Of a stretch of DNA of 64,000 nt, positions 8,609 to 15,357 are shown piece after piece. The stretch lies in NCBI GenBank assembly GCA_910577785.1, contig CAJTNT010000008.1:30656-94655 (forward strand), read 5' to 3'. The DNA is from an uncultured Lachnospiraceae bacterium (GTDB lineage: Bacteria > Bacillota > Clostridia > Lachnospirales > Lachnospiraceae). The position numbers and the translations under genes are program-made. The notes under the pieces are model-generated. The model made no database searches, had not been told where the DNA came from, and saw only the letters and a program-made list of their open reading frames with translations. Each line of letters starts with the position of its first letter. Positions within the stretch are counted from its first letter, which is position 1.

Positions 8609-9102
8609 CCAATCACCCCCATAGTGATTCCATATCCAATTAAAATTGCTATTGAAAAATGAATGATGTGCTGTTTTCCTTCTGGTTCTTGGGGATACTT
8701 TAAGATCCTGCCTTCTGCTAAGGACTGCCTCACATAATTCCCAAAGACCGCCAGGCGTGCGATTAGGCTGCGATGATAGGCCATTTTGCATAAAGACATG
8801 CATGCGCCAACAAGAAAAGATGCTGCCATTGTAAGAAAAAGCCATTGAAACCCACAGATACCGCCGACTACGGAAAACAATTTGATGTCGCCTGCCCCTA
8901 GGGCACGCATAAGAAACAAAAGAAATAATAAGATAACCGGAATAGAAACGTTTATTAGAAAAACGCCTGCCCCTCCTAAGCCAGATTCTAAAACCTGGAA
9001 GAAAAAGCCCATTGCTAACCCTCCTAAAATCAGCCGGTTACTGATCTTAGAATACCTAATGTCCATGACCGCTGCCGCCGTCAGCAGCGCCAGGCAGACC
9101 AT
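8605..9102 (-). CDS. A24 prepilin peptidase (TadV-like)
   Basis: A 165-aa membrane protein and the first gene after the operon promoter. It has the A24 aspartates: AAAVMDIRYSKISN (Asp at residue 14) and the GAGDIK motif near residue 70, set in five or six hydrophobic helices. It should cleave the Flp pilin and pseudopilin leaders. The ATG at 9102 has only a weak ribosome-binding site; a much stronger GGAGG lies about 25 bases upstream but no in-frame start follows it, so the start is a little uncertain. A second A24 gene occurs at 1145-1558. Confidence 0.87.
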   Translation of the reverse strand: MVCLALLTAAAVMDIRYSKISNRLILGGLAMGFFFQVLESGLGGAGVFLINVSIPVILLFLLFLMRALGAGDIKLFSVVGGICGFQWLFLTMAASFLVGACMSLCKMAYHRSLIARLAVFGNYVRQSLAEGRILKYPQEPEGKQHIIHFSIAILIGYGITMGVIG

Positions 9103-9194
9103 TGCCTTGCTATTCCCACTGCCCCACCTCCGTTCCTCCTCTTATTTTATTCCTGCAAAGCTCAAATTGCTATTGCCTGCAGGTGTTGAAACAG

Positions 9195-9223
9195 ATTATA
9201 AATCAAAAATTTGCTTTTGTAAA
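9195..9223 (-). promoter_or_regulatory. sigma-A promoter of the Tad operon
   Basis: On the minus strand TTTACA (9218-9223) and TATAAT (9195-9200) are separated by exactly 17 bases in an AT-rich stretch, about 90 bases upstream of the first prepilin peptidase gene. This is the only strong promoter seen for the Tad genes. Confidence 0.75.
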
Positions 9224-9259
9224 GTAAGCTCGCGTAATTTTTTCATTTTTGGCAATATA

Positions 9260-9538
9260 TCACAAAAAACGATAGAACAAAATAGCATAAATCAGCGCAA
9301 ACCCGCTGATACCAAGGGTTCCGACTGTCAAAAGGCTGACGGGATTAATTCCTGCCGCCACGGCAATCCCCTGGCTTTCCAATAATTTGTTGACAATACA
9401 GATGCCGATTGCCCCTGCAAAAATGCGCAGCGCAAAGGCCACCATCACCGCCACGGCCGACCTCTGTTTCATGACCCCCATGAAAAGCACCAGCACACAG
9501 ATACCAGCAATCGCTGCAATCCCATAATATTTCTCCAT
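9260..9538 (-). CDS. bofA: BofA-family sigma-K processing regulator
   Basis: A 92-aa membrane protein starting with ATG and a GGAGGG site. It has hydrophobic helices at about residues 5-20 and 27-50 and a C-terminal segment (GINPVSLLTVGTLGISGFA) that is the hallmark of the BofA family. In Bacillus, BofA holds back activation of pro-sigma-K by SpoIVFB in the forespore-facing membrane during sporulation. In many Firmicutes bofA lies next to yaaL, recR and dnaX; here a yaaL-like gene is nearby at 9928 but on the other strand. Members of the family in Clostridia are present even where sigma-K control differs, so the exact role is uncertain. Confidence 0.82.
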   Translation of the reverse strand: MEKYYGIAAIAGICVLVLFMGVMKQRSAVAVMVAFALRIFAGAIGICIVNKLLESQGIAVAAGINPVSLLTVGTLGISGFALIYAILFYRFL

Positions 9539-9588
9539 AGCGCGCCCTCCTTGTCCGTTTTGCTTAAGCCACAGCTGCCCTTGGACAT

Positions 9589-9750
9589 TATTACTCTGGC
9601 GGTTAAATATCGTACCATCTTACTTGCCCAAATCTCCCTCTGCTGCGTTGTCATCAATCGCTGTAGCACTCGCTACAGCTCAATCTTCCGCCTTGCATAG
9701 GAAGATTTGTTCTGCGCAATCTGGTGCGATATTTAACCGCCGGAGTAATA
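9589..9750. mobile_element. MITE-like palindromic element
   Basis: A 162-bp element between bofA and the yaaL-like gene. Its outer 29 bp arms (9589-9617 and 9722-9750) are inverted repeats matching at 27 positions, and an inner perfect hairpin (CTGTAGC/GCTACAG) lies near the middle. No protein is encoded. The layout fits a non-autonomous inverted-repeat element or a structured intergenic repeat. The rest of the 389-base gap holds only AT-rich sequence. Confidence 0.7.
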
Positions 9751-9927
9751 TTATTAGTAACTATTTGTCTATCCTAAATATATTGGGAATTGGAAAATTT
9801 TATGACTTTTTTGTATAGATTTGGTACCATCTGCTTATACTTTAAGTAAGAAAGGCAAATCAATGCCGCAGAAAAAGGAAAGGAGTAACTGTCTTGTGTA
9901 CCTTCACAGTTACTGAAAGGGTTGCTT

Positions 9928-10185
9928 ATGTTTCAGATTATAAAAAAGCAGATGCCGCACAGCACCGCCTACGCCGTACTTATTGAGGAACTGGAAAAGG
10001 CCAGATATGATCTGGCCCTTGCCTATGATAATTTCCAGAATGCCATGGAGCCGGACTTGATCGACTGCTGCATCTATCAGGTTAACGCCCTGCAAATGCG
10101 TTACAAATTCCTGCTCACAAAAGCAAAGCAGCTCAACATGGAAGTGCCTTATGCCAAAAACCCCCTTGAACTATCTGAGCCTTGA
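9928..10185 (+). CDS. YaaL-like DUF2508 protein
   Basis: An 85-aa protein; the ATG at 9928-9930 has AAAGG seven bases upstream and is preferred to TTG at 9922. The sequence (ELEKARYDLALAYDNFQNAMEPDLIDCCIYQVNALQMRYKFLL) has the conserved DUF2508/YaaL pattern: helix, then DPxLID-type segment and an aromatic-rich second helix. Function is unknown. YaaL is normally encoded just upstream of bofA; here both persist but face apart around a palindromic element. Its last 37 bases overlap, tail to tail, the end of a fliS-like gene. A short overlapping frame (9894-9986, TTG start, AAAGGAG) and a 9-bp inverted repeat (9884-9892/9906-9914) lie across its leader. Confidence 0.75.
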   Translation: MFQIIKKQMPHSTAYAVLIEELEKARYDLALAYDNFQNAMEPDLIDCCIYQVNALQMRYKFLLTKAKQLNMEVPYAKNPLELSEP

Positions 10186-10622
10186 AGGGTCTCCGTTAGC
10201 CTCCCCTTTTGGTAGGTCATACCTGCAACTACTTGCTGCGTATGCTGCATCAAAGGCGCCGACGTGTCCTGCCGCGCTGCTTCCACAAAGCCCTCATAAA
10301 GGTTCCCTATAATCCTTTGGGCATCCTGGATATTCTGCACTTCATTTTTGCAAACTGCCATAGACAGATGCTTATTTACAAACTGGTACGCACGATAGAG
10401 GCTGCCTGCAATCGAATAGGTAAAATCCAGGTCATCCATGAGCCGCCTTAACACCTGCTGCGCTTTGCCCACAGCGGACTTAAAGCCAGCATAATCCTCT
10501 GGATGAGATGCCTTGGCGTCCTCCAGATAGGCAAATAGGATATCATACATAATCACTACCATGCCGCCCCGGTTGCAGCAGCTCAGCCTGCGCGTAAACT
10601 CCTGCTTCTTCTCCTGTGTCAT
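10149..10622 (-). CDS. divergent FliS-like flagellin chaperone
   Basis: A 157-aa protein starting with ATG at 10620-10622, eight bases after an AAGGAGG site that itself follows the flagellin stop. The helical pattern (VVIMYDILFAYLEDAK, LRRLMDDLDF, IAGSLYRAYQFVNKHL, NLYEGFVEAARQD) matches FliS, though the usual N-terminal Tyr-rich segment is replaced by a Cys-containing one and a 30-residue tail is added. FliS binds the flagellin C-terminus in the cytosol and delivers it for export. A more standard FliS is encoded at 42233-42619, so this copy is likely dedicated to the adjacent flagellin. Confidence 0.75.
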   Translation of the reverse strand: MTQEKKQEFTRRLSCCNRGGMVVIMYDILFAYLEDAKASHPEDYAGFKSAVGKAQQVLRRLMDDLDFTYSIAGSLYRAYQFVNKHLSMAVCKNEVQNIQDAQRIIGNLYEGFVEAARQDTSAPLMQHTQQVVAGMTYQKGRLTETLQGSDSSRGFLA

Positions 10623-10632
10623 AGAAGCCTCC

Positions 10633-12081
10633 TTACTGCAGCAGCTGCAGGACCTGCTGGGGGATGTCGTTTGCCTGGGCAAGCACAGAAGTCGCAGCCT
10701 GCGAAAGCACATTATATTTCGTGTACTCTGTCATCTCTGCCGCCATATCCACATCCTCAATTCTCGACAATGCCTGGGTCATATTCTCCTCTGTAGCATC
10801 CAGGCTGGTCACCGTATAATCCATGCGGTTCTGGTAAGCCCCAATCCGCGAACGCACCTCGCTGACTTTGGCAATGGCATCGTCCAATGCGGCAATGGCA
10901 CGGTCTGCGCCGCCCGTTTTGCAGACGTCAAGCTTATCAAGATAAAGGCTGCGGGAAGATACTTCAGGAATCCGAACGTCCACCGTCTGGTTCTCATTGG
11001 CGCCAATCTGCATAGTCATCATGCCGATGTTCGTAACATCCATCTTCACTTCTCCAGTTGTTCCAGGAATTACTTCAAACGTCATCTTGAAACCATTTCG
11101 ATCGGAAATGGAAGCATAATTCCCATTTGTCTGGATCGTAGCCTGGCTGCCGAAGCCTTCATCATACCGTCCAAACCCAACCTGCACATCCTTGCCGATT
11201 TCCTGGCGATCCAGGTCAATGCCCAGAAAATCAGCCAGCGCTGCGTTATCGCACTGCACATGCACATTATAGGAGCTGCCATACTCGTCTGACAGGAATA
11301 CAAGGTATCCTCCCTGGGACACATCGACCGGCACATACTTGCCGTTTTCTGGCAGGCCGTCCGCTGGCCCCTGCGTATTGGTTACCATCAGGTTCACCTG
11401 GCCGCGTTCTGCGCCTTCGCGCATCTTGTCATAGACTTCTGTAAACGTCTCGCCTTCTTTCACCTCTACTTCCACACCGTTAATGACCACTTTCCCGGCT
11501 GCGCCTGTAGGCACAACTGCGTCGCCCCCAATCCTGCGCGTGCCTTCGATTACGGCATGCTCCGCATCTGCCGTGATCTCCACCGTATAGATATTGGAGG
11601 TTACAGAGTCGGAAATGTCAATCCTGGTGATGCCGCGGTTATCCGGGTATACGCGCTGATCCAGGGTGCCGTCTAAAAGCGTCTTGGTATTAAATTCTGT
11701 ATCCCGGGAAATACGGTCAATTTCTTCCCGCAGGGATGAAATCTCCGCCTGGATGGCCTCTACATCATCTGGCATATTCGTCTCGTTCGCCGCCTGGACA
11801 GAAAGCTCGCGCATTCTCTGGAGCATGGCGTGAACCTCATTTAAGGCGCCGTCTGCCGTGTCCAATACGGAAATCCCATCGGAAGCATTCTGAGAAGCCT
11901 GGTTCAGGCCCATAATCTGGGAACGCATCTTGCTGGCAATCGCCATGCCGGCAGCATCGTCAGCAGCGCGGTTAATGCGCAGCCCGGTGGAGAGACGCTC
12001 AATGGATTTTGCTACGCTGTTGTCAGTGTTCAGTAATTTCCTGTTGGCAATGTTTGCCGACATATTGTGATTAATTTTCAT
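10633..12081 (-). CDS. flagellin
   Basis: A 482-aa flagellin. The conserved N-terminal D0/D1 helices (MKINHNMSANIANRKLL; LSTGLRINRAADDAAGMAIA) and C-terminal helices (MTQALSRIEDVDMAAEMTEY; QANDIPQQVLQLLQ) frame a variable middle of about 230 residues (about 165-395) that contains a hook-IN-like segment (VVINGVEVEVKEGETF). It forms the flagellar filament after export by the flagellar type III system. Its leader of 108 bases carries possible CsrA sites, and the window also encodes CsrA, FliW and FliS, the known post-transcriptional controls and chaperone of flagellin. No clear sigma-28 promoter was found immediately upstream. Confidence 0.95.
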   Translation of the reverse strand: MKINHNMSANIANRKLLNTDNSVAKSIERLSTGLRINRAADDAAGMAIASKMRSQIMGLNQASQNASDGISVLDTADGALNEVHAMLQRMRELSVQAANETNMPDDVEAIQAEISSLREEIDRISRDTEFNTKTLLDGTLDQRVYPDNRGITRIDISDSVTSNIYTVEITADAEHAVIEGTRRIGGDAVVPTGAAGKVVINGVEVEVKEGETFTEVYDKMREGAERGQVNLMVTNTQGPADGLPENGKYVPVDVSQGGYLVFLSDEYGSSYNVHVQCDNAALADFLGIDLDRQEIGKDVQVGFGRYDEGFGSQATIQTNGNYASISDRNGFKMTFEVIPGTTGEVKMDVTNIGMMTMQIGANENQTVDVRIPEVSSRSLYLDKLDVCKTGGADRAIAALDDAIAKVSEVRSRIGAYQNRMDYTVTSLDATEENMTQALSRIEDVDMAAEMTEYTKYNVLSQAATSVLAQANDIPQQVLQLLQ

Positions 12082-12086
12082 GATGT

Positions 12087-12157
12087 CTACCTTTCCTTAT
12101 AAACTGCCTCAGGCAAAAGCAGGAGGCGTATTTTATGGACTTCGCGGCATCCTTGCC
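12087..12157 (-). promoter_or_regulatory. possible CsrA-binding leader of flagellin
   Basis: On the minus strand a small hairpin GGCAAGGATGCC (12146-12157) shows an AGGA loop on a GGCA/TGCC stem, and a second AAGGAAAGG lies at the ribosome-binding site (about 12091-12099). This two-site arrangement resembles the hag leader of Bacillus subtilis, where CsrA represses flagellin translation. It is inference from sequence only. Confidence 0.45.
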
Positions 12158-12189
12158 TAAAACATAAGCCGGATCTTCCCTGAAGTGGC

Positions 12190-15100
12190 TTATACATTCG
12201 TTTCCTTCAGCTCCTCCAGGAATGCCTTGGCCATCCCATATAAGGCCTTGGTCTGCACCTGGTAAGATTCTGAACCCTGGTCTTTCGGAGACGGGGACTC
12301 CCTTGCAGGAATACCTGGCAGCTCCACCCGGCTGCTATGTATACAGTTTAGCTCCCATTGGCTGCCCTCGCCCTGCTCCAGACGGCCACGCAGGCTCTCT
12401 TCCCGGCTGCGCAGTTCCTCAATGGTCTGGCGGGAATCGGAAACGATATAACCTTTCACCGAATCTGGCTGTACCTGGAAACTGGCTGCCACTTTCCCCA
12501 AGCTTGGGGATTCAAATAGGACATCCAGCCTGCCGCGTTCTTTTTTGCCGCGGACAATCTTCAGCTGGACATTGGTCAGCTCGTCTGCTACCAGCACGGG
12601 GATGGCATACGTCTCTTCTTTGGCGAGGCGGGTGCCTAATTCAATCTGCTGGTGGAGAATTTTCATTTCCCGAAGATCCATATTGCGGATATCCGGGGAC
12701 TCAATCATGGTCTTCATGACGTTCTCTGCAACCTCAGCCAGCTTCTCCTGCGCCTCTGCCATTTCCTCGGGGGTTTTGACTGCCTCGGCAAAGTCTTCTA
12801 AGAGCGCTTCCTTTACCTCCTCCAAGTCAATCTCCTGGCCCAGGCTCTCATGGGAGAAAAGGGACTTAAACACATTGCGGCCTTCCAGGATACGCGTAGC
12901 CGCCATAATATTGTACGCCGTCAAAGGCATGTCATGGCCGTTCAGCATCTGCAGAACCTGTGCCTCTGCCTCCTTGGCCCTTGAGAATTCCTGCAGCTGC
13001 TGCCGATAGTAGGATTCCTCTGTGGCTGGGTCTGGCTGAGTCTGGCGCAGCTGCCAGAGCAGTTCCTCCGGGGTCATCTGCGATACGTCGCCCGCGGCCT
13101 GCGCCTGCTGGATTCCCTCTGGGGTCACCATCGCAAATGCCCCCTTTGCGCAGTCCGTTTGGTAAGCGGACTCAATTTGCTGGGAAATGCTTAGATCCGA
13201 GACAGAAACCTCCTCTGCCTCGCCAAAGCTGTCATCCACAGAGACATTGATGCCTGCCGCACGGTTTGTCCTTACGGCTGACAGCAGGTTCTTAACCGTC
13301 AGGTCTGCGCCCTGATGGACAAGCGCGCCTATCACCGCGCCGTCCGTCTTGTCTATCTGGCGCAGCAATCGGTAAATGCCAATGTAGCTGTCACGCTCCT
13401 GGGGCGTGATCTCCTGGCGCTGTTCTAATTTGTACAGGAACTTGCTGAACTTCTCTCCGTTTTCCCCATCTATACGGGATTTGATTTCCTCCGCCTTGGC
13501 ATTGAGCTGGTCGACGCTCATTTCCAAAGGATTCGTCCCCTCGCGGATCATTTCCATCACGACTGCCGGGGACAAGTTCTGGAATAAGTTCTGTACCTTC
13601 TGGTCAGCCGCTTTCATCTGGGCAATGGAGGATTCTGTAATCTCTATCTGATTATATGCTAAAATGCGGACAGCCCGCTGGTTCGGCTCGCTGGCTTCAA
13701 GACCCAAATCTTCGAGGATAAGATCCACATTCCGGAAAGCCTTCTGGATGGAATCCCCAAGATCCGCCCGCGGCTCCGTCTTCAGCGTCTCGTAAGCCTC
13801 GCCCGCGCGTTCCAGCTCCGCCTGCCTGGACATTCCTACCGCATGAACCTTTTCTAAGGGATCTGACTGCGGGCTGATTTTATTGAGGATATCGGCAGGC
13901 GCTGTCTTCAGTTCCTGCGTTTTGCGGATAGCGCCAGCAAAAAGATCCGTATTTTCCTCTGTGGCCTCTATCCCATTCTGGGAAAGGAGGCTGCTGTAAT
14001 AGTCGTCTTCCAACGCCTTTAACTGCGCCACGATTTCTTCCAGAGGCTTGGTCTCTATGGAAATGCCACGCTTAAGCAAAGCATAATTCGCCTGCACCGT
14101 CATCATAAGCCTGGCTTCCTCCAGCTGGCGTTTGGCGGCAATAAAGCGGATATCCTGGCTGGCCTCTACAGGCGCCGTTACGCCTGCCGCAGAGACAGCT
14201 GCCTGGCAACTGCCTGTCTCCAGGCTCTCAATCGTCAAGGGCAGGCCTTTTTCTATCACGCTCCATACCTCAGCATCGGTTGCCTGGGCAACTGTCTCCA
14301 TTGCCCGTTCTGCCCGGTCAGCAAGGCTGTATCCCTCTAAGATAACAGCATCCGCAGGCCGCCCGCCTTCGGCGATGGCCTCTGTCATGGCCTCCATCAC
14401 CTGCTCCTCGGCAGGGGGAAGCTGCATCGAATGCAAATCCATGGCGTATTTTAAATTTTCTGCCGTAATTGGCACCTGATGGTCTAACATCCACTGGCTA
14501 TAGGCCATCACCGTCTCATCCGCCGCCAAGCCAGCCTGGGCAGCCACCTGCCCTACCTGGGACTTCAGGCTATCATCCATAGGCACTGCAGGCGGGACGG
14601 CATAAGGGGCGCCGCAAACGCTGTACTGTGCCTTATAGAGGTTTTCGATGGTAGGCGGCAGTTCATTTTCTACCATATACTTTACCATCTCTGGGCTGCT
14701 GGCCGTCAGGGAAGACGCCCACGCAAGGGTTTCCTGGCAACCGGAGAGATTCTCCTCTGTTACTGGCAGGTCTGCCTTTTGGATGGCGGATTCCAGCTGA
14801 TTTGCCAGGGCAGCGCTGCCCGTCATCTCTTCCAGCTGCTGGCTGCTCAATGCATCGCCAAAAACACTGATATCGGCGCCCGCCTGCGCAAGTTCCATCT
14901 TAATCTTATCCATTTCCGTAACGATGGCGCCTGCCTCCGTGCTGCCCAAGGAAAAGCCATCCTCCTCCATCAGGCTGCAGTCCTTTTCCGAAGCGGTATT
15001 GCAGACAACCTCCATTTGCTCCCGGAATTGCTGCAGTTCTTGCTGCTGGGCTGCCTGCTGAATTTTCTCTATCTGCGATTCTTCGCGGAAAAAAGGCGCG

Positions 15101-15264
15101 TCTACCTTTGTCTGCTGCACGGAAACTGCCTGAGCGGACTTCACTTCTTCTGCCTGACCAACAGCCGCCTCCTGCACGCCAACGCTTACATCCCCTTTGG
15201 CCTCTATCGTGCTGCCAGCCTGGGTAATCTCCCTTATCTTCGTATCATCAACTCTTATGTTCAT
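12190..15264 (-). CDS. DUF6240 / FliK-C-like flagellar protein
   Basis: A very large (1024 aa) soluble, Gln/Glu/Ala-rich protein starting with ATG at 15262-15264 (GAGG eight bases before). It is built from repeated helical segments of the type E-N-L-x-x-A and TVENLLSAVRTNRA, typical of DUF6240. The last 150 residues (YAIPVLVADELTNVQLKIV; LDVLFESPSLGKVAASFQVQ; VSDSRQTIEELRSREESLR) resemble the C-terminal hook-length control domain of FliK. It lies directly upstream of flagellin. A role in hook or filament assembly, possibly as a molecular ruler, is inferred; no FliK is otherwise seen in the window. Confidence 0.7.
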   Translation of the reverse strand: MNIRVDDTKIREITQAGSTIEAKGDVSVGVQEAAVGQAEEVKSAQAVSVQQTKVDAPFFREESQIEKIQQAAQQQELQQFREQMEVVCNTASEKDCSLMEEDGFSLGSTEAGAIVTEMDKIKMELAQAGADISVFGDALSSQQLEEMTGSAALANQLESAIQKADLPVTEENLSGCQETLAWASSLTASSPEMVKYMVENELPPTIENLYKAQYSVCGAPYAVPPAVPMDDSLKSQVGQVAAQAGLAADETVMAYSQWMLDHQVPITAENLKYAMDLHSMQLPPAEEQVMEAMTEAIAEGGRPADAVILEGYSLADRAERAMETVAQATDAEVWSVIEKGLPLTIESLETGSCQAAVSAAGVTAPVEASQDIRFIAAKRQLEEARLMMTVQANYALLKRGISIETKPLEEIVAQLKALEDDYYSSLLSQNGIEATEENTDLFAGAIRKTQELKTAPADILNKISPQSDPLEKVHAVGMSRQAELERAGEAYETLKTEPRADLGDSIQKAFRNVDLILEDLGLEASEPNQRAVRILAYNQIEITESSIAQMKAADQKVQNLFQNLSPAVVMEMIREGTNPLEMSVDQLNAKAEEIKSRIDGENGEKFSKFLYKLEQRQEITPQERDSYIGIYRLLRQIDKTDGAVIGALVHQGADLTVKNLLSAVRTNRAAGINVSVDDSFGEAEEVSVSDLSISQQIESAYQTDCAKGAFAMVTPEGIQQAQAAGDVSQMTPEELLWQLRQTQPDPATEESYYRQQLQEFSRAKEAEAQVLQMLNGHDMPLTAYNIMAATRILEGRNVFKSLFSHESLGQEIDLEEVKEALLEDFAEAVKTPEEMAEAQEKLAEVAENVMKTMIESPDIRNMDLREMKILHQQIELGTRLAKEETYAIPVLVADELTNVQLKIVRGKKERGRLDVLFESPSLGKVAASFQVQPDSVKGYIVSDSRQTIEELRSREESLRGRLEQGEGSQWELNCIHSSRVELPGIPARESPSPKDQGSESYQVQTKALYGMAKAFLEELKETNV

Positions 15265-15357
15265 ATGCTATGCCTCATTATTCTTTACCATGGTTTTCCG
15301 ATATTTAGTATTTCGGTAACTCCCCACAAAAACTTTATGGCCATTCCTCATTCGTTC

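Noticed and set aside
12160..12190. sigma-28 promoter before flagellin
   Set aside because: TAAG-N15-TCCGGCTT has the right spacing but the -10 lacks CCGATA; too weak to annotate.
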